A stretch of DNA of 16,707 nt. It comes from an uncultured Lachnospiraceae bacterium. GTDB taxonomy: Bacteria > Bacillota > Clostridia > Lachnospirales > Lachnospiraceae. Both the position numbers and the translations under genes were made by a program. The notes below the pieces were generated by a model that saw only the letters and a list, made by a program, of their open reading frames with translations, ran no database searches and was not told the DNA's origin. Of this stretch, positions 6,913-14,590 are shown piece by piece. Each line of letters opens with the position of its first letter. Positions within the stretch are counted from its first letter, which is position 1. Location of the stretch: positions 1 through 16,707 of the forward strand of contig CAJUIM010000083.1 of assembly GCA_910586275.1 (NCBI GenBank). Direction: 5' to 3'.

Positions 6913-7257
6913 CTATGCAAAATCATCCTCGTGGAACCCCAGACATTTAAGCGTCATTTTCCCGCCTTCCTCCGTAATCTTCATTTTTATGTAAAACGGC
7001 ACGCCCTCCACCGTTTTCTTGAACTCCCATATCTCACCCGGCCTGTCAAAATCCTGCTTCGGCCCCTTATAGTAGTCTCCGGCGGAAAGCCCCAGAATTT
7101 CCTCCTTCGCATCGAGAACCGTCAGGCCATGCAATGCCAAAGCCTGCATATTCTTTCTTCTTGGCACAAAATCATAGTCCCCCTGCGATACAAGCCATTT
7201 AGCCCTTTCCAAAAATATGTTTATGTCAGCCGCCCCCGTCCGTTTCCCCACTTGCAT
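6913..7257 (-). CDS. MqsR-like toxin of a type II toxin-antitoxin pair
   Basis: This 114-residue protein is probably an mRNA-cleaving toxin of the MqsR family, within the RelE-like fold. Support is the C-terminal half: ILGLSAGDYYKGP (54-66), then EIWEFKK (75-81) and VPFYIKMKI (86-94), ending KCLGFHED (104-111). This matches the LS-x-DFYK, W-x-V, YLKI and SFKE order of MqsR. The small size and its place before an MqsA-like antitoxin agree. The start needs care: GGAGG lies only 2 bases before the ATG at 7257 but 8 bases before an in-frame GTG at 7251, which may be the real start and would remove two residues. A strong promoter lies just upstream. Sequence identity to E. coli MqsR looks low, so the assignment rests on motif order and context. 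Confidence 0.75.
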   Translation of the reverse strand: MQVGKRTGAADINIFLERAKWLVSQGDYDFVPRRKNMQALALHGLTVLDAKEEILGLSAGDYYKGPKQDFDRPGEIWEFKKTVEGVPFYIKMKITEEGGKMTLKCLGFHEDDFA

Positions 7258-7277
7258 TACCTCCGCACCTACCTTAT

Positions 7278-7305
7278 ATTATATTCCGTATTTCCGTTTT
7301 GTCAA
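7278..7305 (-). promoter_or_regulatory. Promoter of the toxin-antitoxin operon
   Basis: Read on the - strand, TTGACA (7305-7300) and TATAAT (7283-7278) are both perfect and separated by 16 bp, about 20 bases before the toxin start. The spacer contains two near-identical 8-base direct repeats (ACGGAAAT, ACGGAATA). A perfect 10-base palindrome GTCATATGAC lies just upstream of the -35 box at 7315-7324. Either could be an operator for the HTH antitoxin (inference). Confidence 0.75.
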
Positions 7306-7416
7306 TCAAATGCAGTCATATGACCACATCTCATAATATAAGAATGCAGCTTCATTCACTTAAGCATCGGGAATGACACAGCATATAACAGCCTGCCGGA
7401 CAGCCCTATACGCATG

Positions 7417-7448
7417 AAAAAGCTGCCGCACTGTTACAATGCGGCAGT
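7417..7448 (-). terminator. Rho-independent terminator downstream of ilvA
   Basis: On the - strand, CTGCCGCA and TGCGGCAG (7447-7440 and 7430-7423) pair around a 9-base loop and are followed, after one C, by TTTTT (7421-7417). It ends transcription coming from ilvA and separates it from the toxin-antitoxin promoter. Confidence 0.85.
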
Positions 7449-7473
7449 CTTGATGTCTGGCTGATCATTTTAA

Positions 7474-7520
7474 GCCATGCCATTCCCGAAGCGGAAGACG
7501 GCTTCACGGAATGACATGGC
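7474..7520. repeat. Imperfect inverted repeat in the ilvA 3' region
   Basis: Arms of about 20 bases at 7474-7492 (GCCATGCCATTCCCGAAGC) and 7501-7520 pair with two interruptions around an 8-base loop. It lies between the ilvA stop (7561) and the terminator at 7417-7448. No T-run follows on either strand, so it is not an obvious terminator. It could stabilise the mRNA 3' end or be a dispersed repeat. The remaining DNA from 7258 to 7560 shows no gene. Confidence 0.6.
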
Positions 7521-7560
7521 CGGTAAAAGAAAGCCATATAAGCAATCCGCGGAAAAACCT

Positions 7561-8784
7561 CTACATAATTGTGCGGACCACTTTCGGCTGATATCCGTTC
7601 TTTTGCAATGACGCAATAATCTCTTTCTTATGTTCCGGTCCGAAAGCCTCCATCGTAATCCGCAGCTCCACAGCGGCATTGCGGTTAATGGAAACAAACT
7701 GGTTGTGCTCCAGCTTGATTACGTTTCCGCTCTGCTTTGCGATCACATCGGCCACACGGCTCAATTCACCCGGCTTATCGGGCAGAAGTACCGAAACGGT
7801 GAAAATCCTGTCTCTTAAAATAAGCCCCTGCTGCACCACCGAAGACATGGTAATCACATCCATATTGCCGCCGCTTAAGATTGCCACCACCCGCTTGTCC
7901 TTTATTTTCAGATGCTTCAGCGCAGCCACCGTCAGCAGACCGGAATTTTCCACCACCATTTTATGGTTCTCCACCATATCCAGAAATGCCACTACCAGTT
8001 CCTCATCCTCTACCGTGATAATGTCGTCCAGATTTTTGGACAGATAAGAAAAGAGCTTGTTCCCCGGTGTCTTTACCGCCGTGCCGTCCGCAATGGTACT
8101 CACACGGTCGAGAGTGACTACTTTCCCCTCCTTCAGCGACACCTGCAGGCAATTTGCCCCTGCCGGTTCCACCCCGATCACTTTTATCTTAGGATTCAGC
8201 AGCTTTGCCAAGGCTGAGACTCCCGTAGCCAGCCCGCCTCCCCCGATAGGAGCCAATATATAATCCACTAACGGAAGATCCTTGAAAATTTCCATGGCAA
8301 TGGTTCCCTGTCCGGTAGCCACCGCCAGATCGTCGAAAGGATGAATAAAAGTATAACCGTTTTTCTCCGCCAATTCATAAGCGTACCCACAGGCCTCGTC
8401 ATACACATCCCCGTAAAGCACCACTTCTGCGCCGTATCCCTTGGTCCGGTTCACCTTGATCAAAGGCGTAGTAGTAGGCATTACGATCACTGCCTTCACG
8501 CCGTAGCACTTCGCCGCATAAGCAACCCCTTGGGCATGGTTGCCGGCCGATGCCGTAATCAGTCCCTTTTTCCGTTCCTCGTCCGTCAGCGTGCTCAGCT
8601 TATAGTATGCCCCCCTTACCTTGTATGCCCCCGTAAACTGCATATTTTCAGGCTTCAGATATACTTTATTGCCCGTCTGGCCGCTTAAGTAATCACTGTA
8701 TAAAAGCTTTGTCTCCTGTGTTACCTGCTTAACGACCTCCGATGCTTCTTCGAATCTATCCAAGGTCAGCATTTTATCATCCAT
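7561..8784 (-). CDS. ilvA: Threonine ammonia-lyase (threonine dehydratase) with a C-terminal ACT domain
   Basis: This 407-residue PLP enzyme deaminates L-threonine to 2-oxobutanoate and ammonia, the first step towards isoleucine, and also serves threonine breakdown. The PLP lysine is K55 in TGAYKVRGA (51-59). The substrate loop SAGNHAQG is at 79-86, the phosphate-binding glycine loop GGGGL at 181-185 and SGGN at 304-307. A single ACT domain covers about 327-402 (VSVLLPDKPGELSRV). The length matches the medium-length form rather than the ~510-residue E. coli IlvA, so a catabolic TdcB-like role cannot be excluded. The ATG at 8784 is chosen because AAAGGAG lies 9 bases upstream; the longer in-frame extension to 8877 overlaps ftsY. 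It follows ftsY by 49 bases and may be read from the same transcript. No T-box or attenuator was seen. Confidence 0.93.
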   Translation of the reverse strand: MDDKMLTLDRFEEASEVVKQVTQETKLLYSDYLSGQTGNKVYLKPENMQFTGAYKVRGAYYKLSTLTDEERKKGLITASAGNHAQGVAYAAKCYGVKAVIVMPTTTPLIKVNRTKGYGAEVVLYGDVYDEACGYAYELAEKNGYTFIHPFDDLAVATGQGTIAMEIFKDLPLVDYILAPIGGGGLATGVSALAKLLNPKIKVIGVEPAGANCLQVSLKEGKVVTLDRVSTIADGTAVKTPGNKLFSYLSKNLDDIITVEDEELVVAFLDMVENHKMVVENSGLLTVAALKHLKIKDKRVVAILSGGNMDVITMSSVVQQGLILRDRIFTVSVLLPDKPGELSRVADVIAKQSGNVIKLEHNQFVSINRNAAVELRITMEAFGPEHKKEIIASLQKNGYQPKVVRTIM

Positions 8785-8833
8785 TCTGCCATACTCCTTT
8801 CCCAATGAAAAACCTATCCCTGCCGGATATGCT

Positions 8834-9784
8834 TTAATTCGCCTCTTCCTCTCCTGTCCTTCGGTCAAACAGAGCATTCACGAACTGGTCGGAATCAAAT
8901 TTCTGCAAATCCTCTATCGTTTCTCCCACACCGATATACTTCACCGGAATCTGCAGTTCCGACTGTATTGCCACGGCAATGCCTCCCTTTGCCGTCCCGT
9001 CCATTTTTGTAAGGATAATGCCGGTCAGGTCTGCCACTTCGCCGAAATCTCTCGCCTGCTGCAAAGCATTCTGCCCGGTGGTGCCGTCTAACACTACCAG
9101 ATTCTCCCGGTGGGCATTGGGGAATTCTTTATCTATAATCCGATTGATTTTCTTCAGTTCCTGCATCAGGTTCTTTTTATTGTGGAGCCGCCCGGCCGTG
9201 TCACAGAGAAGCACGTCCACATTCCTGGCTTTTGCCGCATTGACCGCATCAAAAATCACACTGGCCGGGTCGGAGCCTTCCGAACCGCCGATAATATCCA
9301 CGCCTGCCCGGTTTGCCCATTCCGTCAGCTGCTCCCCTGCCGCCGCCCGGAATGTATCCGCCGCTGCCAAGAGCACTTTCCTGCCCTGATCTTTCAATAT
9401 GCCTGCCAGTTTCCCCACGGAAGTAGTCTTTCCTACCCCGTTGACCCCGATGACAAGCACTACCGACTGCCTGTGTTCAAACTCATAGGCAGTCTCGCCC
9501 ACTTTCATCTGCTCCTTGATGCTGTTTATAAGAAACTCTTTGCATTCCGAAGGCTGCTTAATATGATTTTCCTTCACCTGAACCCGCAGTTTCTGGATAA
9601 TGGAATTAGTGGCATTGACACCGATATCGCCCATAATGAGTATCTCTTCCAGTTCCTCATAAAAGTCCTCATCAATTGCGGAAAAACCATTGAATACGGA
9701 ATCAATCCCACGCACAATATTATTCCTAGTCTTGGCAAGCCCTTCCTTCAGCCTGCTGAAAAAACCTTTCTTTTCCTCGCCCAT
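8834..9784 (-). CDS. ftsY: Signal recognition particle receptor FtsY
   Basis: This 316-residue GTPase is the membrane-associated receptor that docks ribosome-SRP complexes at the translocon. The N domain (about 1-95) includes GFFSRLKEGLAKTR. The G domain shows the P-loop GVNGVGKT (113-120), the motif DTFRAAAGEQL (143-153), DTAGR (195-199) and TKMDGTAKGG (259-268). The acidic A domain of E. coli FtsY is absent, as usual in Bacillota. GGGAGG lies 5 bases before the ATG at 9784. The gene follows smc after a 146-base gap in which I see one weak hairpin (about 9853-9882) but no terminator, so co-transcription with rnc-smc is likely. Confidence 0.97.
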   Translation of the reverse strand: MGEEKKGFFSRLKEGLAKTRNNIVRGIDSVFNGFSAIDEDFYEELEEILIMGDIGVNATNSIIQKLRVQVKENHIKQPSECKEFLINSIKEQMKVGETAYEFEHRQSVVLVIGVNGVGKTTSVGKLAGILKDQGRKVLLAAADTFRAAAGEQLTEWANRAGVDIIGGSEGSDPASVIFDAVNAAKARNVDVLLCDTAGRLHNKKNLMQELKKINRIIDKEFPNAHRENLVVLDGTTGQNALQQARDFGEVADLTGIILTKMDGTAKGGIAVAIQSELQIPVKYIGVGETIEDLQKFDSDQFVNALFDRRTGEEEAN

Positions 9785-9930
9785 ATTGCCCTCCCGTTCC
9801 TAATTGTTTTTCTGTTCCGTTTCAGAACGTGCTGAACCTTCCTCCCTGCTATGTGCAAAACGATGCATCCTTTCATCGCTTTGCGTGACTTCTGCCTTAC
9901 ATTCATTTGGCGCAGCCCCCGCAACGGCCG

Positions 9931-12900
9931 CTAATCCTCCAAATCTTTGTCAATCAGATTGACGCTTACCAATGTGGAAACCCCTTTCTCCTGCATGGTT
10001 ATGCCGTACAGCCTGTCTGCTTTCTCCATTGTACCACGTCTGTGGGTAATTACAATAAACTGCGTATATTTTGTCAGCTTATGTAAGTATTTTGCAAATC
10101 TGGCCACATTATTCTCATCCAATGCAGCCTCGATTTCATCCAATAAACAGAACGGGGACGGTTTCAGGTTTTGGATTGCGAACAGCAGCGCAATGGCGGT
10201 CAGAGCCTTTTCACCGCCGGAAAGCTGCATCATATTCTGCAGTTTCTTGCCGGGCGGCTGGGCTATGATCTTAATGCCCGCTTCCAGGATATCCTCGTCT
10301 TCCATCAGTTCCAGCGTCCCTTTTCCGCCTCCGAACAATTCCCGGAATACCGCGTCAAACTCCTTGCATATTTCCGCAAATTTCTCATGGAACTGTTTGC
10401 GCATGGAAACGTCCAGTTCTTCGATAATATGCATCAGTGTTTTCTCGGCCTCCACCAAATCGTCATGCTGCGTCTTCAGGAACAGGTAACGTTCCATCAG
10501 ATTCTTATAGTCCTCTATGGCATTGACATTTACATCGCCCAGTTTCTTAATCTCATCTTTCAGGGAAGTCGCCTCTTTCTTCATGGCCGGCAGATCCGTC
10601 ATCTCTTCATTCCGCAGAGAAGCCGCGTCCGACAAGGTGATTTCATATTCGTCCCACATATAATTGATCTGAGTCTCTATGGATTCTTCCAGCTTCTCCC
10701 TCTGTGAATTCAGACGGTACACTTCCTTATCCAAAGAGGTCATCCGCTCCGCCAGTTCCTCCCTGGCAGCAAAGAAATTCTTCTGCTTGGAAGCCAGTTC
10801 TTCCTTTCTTTGCATATCCTCTTTTAGTTTTGTCTCCGCATCGGAATGGGAGGTATCGGAAGCCAGTATGGTTGCCTCAATTTCTTTGATATTGTGTTCC
10901 TTCCGTTCCATTTCTTCGGCATTGGAAGCCAGCCCCTCCCGGATTTCTTCCCGCTCAGCCGCAAAACGCAGGATTTCCCCTTCGATCCGTTCCGCGTTCT
11001 GCCTTTGGAATTCCTGTCTCTGCAGTATTTTTTCCACTTCCACTTCCCGTTCCGACAACACCTTGGACTGTTCGGATTCTTTTGCCCTCTGCTCTTCCAA
11101 TTCCTTCTGCAGCAGTTCGTTCTGCGCCTGCACGTTTTTTTCCAGCTGCTCCGAAGCTTCCAGTTCTTTGGCTGTTTCCTCCTTTCCCCTCCGGATTTCC
11201 TGCATCTGTCTCTCAATCTCAAGTTCTTCCGCTTTCAATGTTCCGAATCCCTCTTCCGCCTCGTTTTTCCGCTCTTCTGCCTTAATGACATTCATGCGGG
11301 CGGTATTCTGCTCAATGAATTTATCCTGCAGGCGGGCTTTCGTATCCTCCAGTTCCATCCGCAGCCTGCCCCGCTTTTTTTTCCTCTCCTCAATCTCCTC
11401 CAGCAGGCCGTCAATCTGTGTCAGATATTTGCGGACTTTTCCGCCCAGTTCTTCCATCTCCCGCCTTCTTCCCAGCAGGTTGCTGCTGTTCTTAAACGCG
11501 CCGCCGCTGATGGCTCCCCCCGGCACAAGGAGTTCCCCTTCCACGGTTACCATCCGGACCGTATAGTTGAACTTACGGGCAATCCGCACCGCATTGTCCA
11601 TGTTATCCACTACCACGATCCTTCCCAGCATGGATTTGGCTACATTCCTATATTTTTCCTCTATCTGCACCAATTCATCCGCAATCCCGATGACTCCCTT
11701 TTCCCTCAGGATATCCTGATTCCTGAATTCCTGAGGCCTTGTGATGCTGGTCAGGGGCAGAAACGTGGCACGGCCTGCCTTATGCTGCTTCAGAAAGGCA
11801 ATCATCCGTTTGGCGGTATCCTCTTCCTCGGTAACAATATTCTGTATGCTTCCCCCGAGTGCCGTCTCAATGGCTGTCTCATACTTCTTTTCTACCTTAA
11901 TGATGTCCGCCACTACGCCGATGATTCCCTTTTCTTCTGCCCTCCGCTCCATCACCCGCTTCACGCTGCCGCCGTATCCGTCATAACGTTCCGTCAAGTT
12001 GGCCAGTGCTTCCAGTTTGGACTTCTCCTGATGATACACTACCTGCGTATCCCTTAGCTTCTGATCCTTTGCCGAAAGTTCGTCATGGATATGGCTCAGT
12101 TTTTCTTCCGTCACAGTCTGGACATCGTTCAGCCTCTGTATTTCCCTGCCGATATTCTCAAATTCCTCCTGCAGCTGCCGGATAGTTTCCTCCTGTTTCG
12201 CCTCATCCGACTTCGCACGGAGCAGGCGGGAGGTAAGTTCCGCCTTGCGGATATTGATTTGCTCCGCCATCGTGTCATAACGGCCAATCTGAGACTTAAT
12301 CGTGGCCCGGTTGTTCAACGCTTCAATAATAGCATTCTTCCCCTCATCCATGCGGCCGTTCACTTCCTCAATCCGGCCTTGGATTATATAGAGAAGGTTC
12401 TCCGCTTCTTCCCGAAGCTTCTCGGTTTCGGCCAGTTTCCTGTCGGTTTCGGCTTTTTCCTTTAATATGGCTTCCTGATCTATATCCTTGGCATCCATTT
12501 CTTTCTGAACGGCGGCAAGCCTGGACTGCAGATGCCCGGCATTGCCTTTCGCCGAGTTGACCTGTTCCTTCAGCACGTTCATCTCGCCTTCCAGCTTCCC
12601 CCGCAGAAGGCCGGTATCGGTAAGCTGCGTCCTTGTCCTTTCTATTTCCCCGTCCAGCCGCTCTATCTGTCCCTGAACCCGTTCATATTCCTCTTTTATT
12701 CCTTCGTATTTTTCCGTCGTCTCCTGTAAATCACCGCTGGCAATCCGATATTTCTCATCCGCTGCCTGCAGCTGTTCCCGGATGCTCTCATTCTCCACCA
12801 GAAACATATTTACATCCACTGCTTTCAGTTCTTCTTTCTTCTTCAGATAAATCTTCGCTTTTTCCGACTGTTTTTCCAAAGGTCCCGTCTGCTTTTCCAG

Positions 12901-13491
12901 TTCCGACAGAATATCCGACACACGCACTAAATTTTGCTTTTCATCTTCCAGTTTCTTCTGCGCCGCATATTTACGCCGCTTAAATTTCACAATCCCGGCA
13001 GCTTCGTCAAACAGTTCCCGGCGTTCTTCCGGTTTGCCGCTTAAGATTTTGTCAATCTGTCCCTGCCCGATAATGGAATACCCTTCCTTGCCGATTCCCG
13101 TATCATAAAACAGTTCATTGACATCCTTTAAACGGCATGCCGTGCCGTTCAGCAGATATTCGCTCTCCCCGGAACGGTAAATCCGCCTCGCCACCGTCAC
13201 TTCATTATAATCAATGGCAAGCTGATGGTCGGAATTATCCAGCGTAATCGCCACATATGCATATCCCAAAGGCTTGCGCAGTTCCGTACCCGAAAAAATA
13301 ACGTCCTGCATGGACGCGCCCCGCAGCTGTTTGATTCTCTGCTCTCCCAGCACCCACCGGACCGCATCCGCCACATTGCTCTTCCCGCTCCCGTTGGGTC
13401 CCACAATGCCGGTGATTCCGTTATGGAACTTAAAGTCTATTTTATTGGCAAATGATTTAAAACCGTGTATCTCGATGCTCTTTAAATACAT
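9931..13491 (-). CDS. smc: Chromosome segregation protein SMC
   Basis: This 1186-residue protein is the ATPase core of the bacterial SMC-ScpAB condensin, which loads on DNA and extrudes loops to organise and segregate chromosomes. The N-terminal head contains Walker A GPNGSGKS (31-38). Two very long coiled-coil arms, rich in Glu, Lys, Arg and Leu, flank a hinge at about 500-680 (GYGGSVKRVME ... LVPGGAISGGA). The C-terminal head has the signature LSGGEKALTAIALLFA and Walker B CLLDEIEAALDENN. Length is that of a full-size SMC, with no break. GGGAG lies 5 bases before the ATG at 13491. It starts 15 bases after the rnc stop, so the two are co-transcribed. ScpA and ScpB are not in the window. Confidence 0.98.
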   Translation of the reverse strand: MYLKSIEIHGFKSFANKIDFKFHNGITGIVGPNGSGKSNVADAVRWVLGEQRIKQLRGASMQDVIFSGTELRKPLGYAYVAITLDNSDHQLAIDYNEVTVARRIYRSGESEYLLNGTACRLKDVNELFYDTGIGKEGYSIIGQGQIDKILSGKPEERRELFDEAAGIVKFKRRKYAAQKKLEDEKQNLVRVSDILSELEKQTGPLEKQSEKAKIYLKKKEELKAVDVNMFLVENESIREQLQAADEKYRIASGDLQETTEKYEGIKEEYERVQGQIERLDGEIERTRTQLTDTGLLRGKLEGEMNVLKEQVNSAKGNAGHLQSRLAAVQKEMDAKDIDQEAILKEKAETDRKLAETEKLREEAENLLYIIQGRIEEVNGRMDEGKNAIIEALNNRATIKSQIGRYDTMAEQINIRKAELTSRLLRAKSDEAKQEETIRQLQEEFENIGREIQRLNDVQTVTEEKLSHIHDELSAKDQKLRDTQVVYHQEKSKLEALANLTERYDGYGGSVKRVMERRAEEKGIIGVVADIIKVEKKYETAIETALGGSIQNIVTEEEDTAKRMIAFLKQHKAGRATFLPLTSITRPQEFRNQDILREKGVIGIADELVQIEEKYRNVAKSMLGRIVVVDNMDNAVRIARKFNYTVRMVTVEGELLVPGGAISGGAFKNSSNLLGRRREMEELGGKVRKYLTQIDGLLEEIEERKKKRGRLRMELEDTKARLQDKFIEQNTARMNVIKAEERKNEAEEGFGTLKAEELEIERQMQEIRRGKEETAKELEASEQLEKNVQAQNELLQKELEEQRAKESEQSKVLSEREVEVEKILQRQEFQRQNAERIEGEILRFAAEREEIREGLASNAEEMERKEHNIKEIEATILASDTSHSDAETKLKEDMQRKEELASKQKNFFAAREELAERMTSLDKEVYRLNSQREKLEESIETQINYMWDEYEITLSDAASLRNEEMTDLPAMKKEATSLKDEIKKLGDVNVNAIEDYKNLMERYLFLKTQHDDLVEAEKTLMHIIEELDVSMRKQFHEKFAEICKEFDAVFRELFGGGKGTLELMEDEDILEAGIKIIAQPPGKKLQNMMQLSGGEKALTAIALLFAIQNLKPSPFCLLDEIEAALDENNVARFAKYLHKLTKYTQFIVITHRRGTMEKADRLYGITMQEKGVSTLVSVNLIDKDLED

Positions 13492-13506
13492 ATTTTCTCC
13501 CGATAT

Positions 13507-14202
13507 TTATTTTGCCGCCCGCAGGGCAAGAATGGCCTCATAAGCCGCTCTCTGTTCCGCCGTCTTTTTTGTCTTGCCGCTGCCTCTCCCCATCTCTTTC
13601 CCGTTCACCTGCACTTCGATGACAAATTCCTTATCATGGTCCGGCCCCGTTTCCGTCAGCACTACATAATTCAGCGTATTCCCGCTGTCCATCTGCACAT
13701 ATTCCTGCAGAAGCGTCTTACTGTCAAAAAACAGTTCTTTGTCTTCCAAATCCGATAATATGACCCGGTAGATAAAATCCTTCGCGCTTTCATACCCTCC
13801 GTCCAGAAAAATAGCCCCGATCAGTGCTTCTACCACATCGGAAGTAATATTCTCTTTCTTCCTGCCCCCGGTAGCTTCCTCTCCCTTCCCCAGCAGAATA
13901 TAATCTCCCAGTTTCATATCCTTGGCACAGAAAGCCAAAGATGCGCCGCAGACAATCGTGGCTCTCTTCCTCGTCAGTTCCCCTTCATGCAGATCCGGAT
14001 ATTTTTCGTATAAAAAGGCACTTGTGATCATCTCCAGCACCGCATCCCCCAGAAATTCCAGTCTCTCATAGTCCTTTTTCCTGTTAATCCGCTGTTCATT
14101 CGCAAAAGAACTATGGGTGAGCGCCTGCCTTAGCAGAAACTTATCCTTAAAATAATACCCTATTTTTTCTTCCAACCGTTCCCTGTAATAATCTGCCGAC
14201 AT
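13507..14202 (-). CDS. rnc: Ribonuclease III
   Basis: This 231-residue endonuclease cleaves double-stranded RNA, as in rRNA processing. The nuclease domain has the signature ERLEFLGDAVLE (46-57) with its catalytic acidic residues, and DVVEALIGAIFLDGG (122-136). A double-stranded RNA-binding domain covers about 163-228 (DSKTLLQEYVQ ... GSGKTKKTAEQRAAYEAI). The start is uncertain between the ATG at 14202, used here, and an in-frame GTG at 14211; neither has a strong Shine-Dalgarno, and the difference is three residues. The rnc-smc-ftsY order is conserved in Bacillota. A hairpin with a T-run lies about 30 bases upstream. Confidence 0.96.
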   Translation of the reverse strand: MSADYYRERLEEKIGYYFKDKFLLRQALTHSSFANEQRINRKKDYERLEFLGDAVLEMITSAFLYEKYPDLHEGELTRKRATIVCGASLAFCAKDMKLGDYILLGKGEEATGGRKKENITSDVVEALIGAIFLDGGYESAKDFIYRVILSDLEDKELFFDSKTLLQEYVQMDSGNTLNYVVLTETGPDHDKEFVIEVQVNGKEMGRGSGKTKKTAEQRAAYEAILALRAAK

Positions 14203-14228
14203 AACTTCCACTCTTTTCTTTTTTAAAC

Positions 14229-14260
14229 ATCGAAAAAGCCCTATAGAAAGGGCTTTCGAT
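14229..14260 (-). terminator. Hairpin with T-run between acpP and rnc
   Basis: On the - strand, AAAGCCCT-TTCTAT-AGGGCTTT is followed by further T residues. The stem extends outward to ATCGA/TCGAT with a two-base bulge, giving arms at 14249-14260 and 14229-14242. It looks like a terminator ending the plsX-acpP transcript, but it is only about 30 bases upstream of the rnc start. It may therefore be a leaky terminator or a leader structure of rnc. Confidence 0.65.
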
Positions 14261-14344
14261 TTCTCGCCGCGTGATGCAGCTTACCTCTTTGCTGCCAGAA
14301 CATACTTAAAAATCATCCCTGCAATCTGCCGCTTTGGAACATTT

Positions 14345-14575
14345 TTAATTCGTCGCATTCTTAATCAGTTCCACTGCCTCTTCCACTGTGCTGATTTTCT
14401 CCGCTGCCTCTGCAGGAATCTCAATGTCAAACTCTTCTTCAATTCCCATGACAATCTGAAATACATCCAGAGAGTCCGCCCCCAGATCATCCGTAAATGT
14501 AGTGTCCATCGTGATTTCGTCCGGGTCTACGTTGAGCACCTCGGCAATGACTTTTCTTAATTTTTCAAATTCCAT
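14345..14575 (-). CDS. acpP: Acyl carrier protein
   Basis: This 76-residue acidic protein carries growing acyl chains on a phosphopantetheine arm attached to Ser35 in the GADSLD motif (32-37). Its length is typical of the family. The ATG at 14575 is 15 bases after the plsX stop, preceded by a modest AAAGGG site, so it is co-transcribed with plsX. The fabD and fabG genes found between plsX and acpP in Bacillus are absent here. Confidence 0.97.
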   Translation of the reverse strand: MEFEKLRKVIAEVLNVDPDEITMDTTFTDDLGADSLDVFQIVMGIEEEFDIEIPAEAAEKISTVEEAVELIKNATN

Positions 14576-14590
14576 TTTTACAGCCCTTTC

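Noticed and set aside
9853..9882. Hairpin between smc and ftsY as a terminator
   Set aside because: The GCAAAACGATG/CATCGCTTTGC pairing is imperfect and no T-run follows on the - strand.
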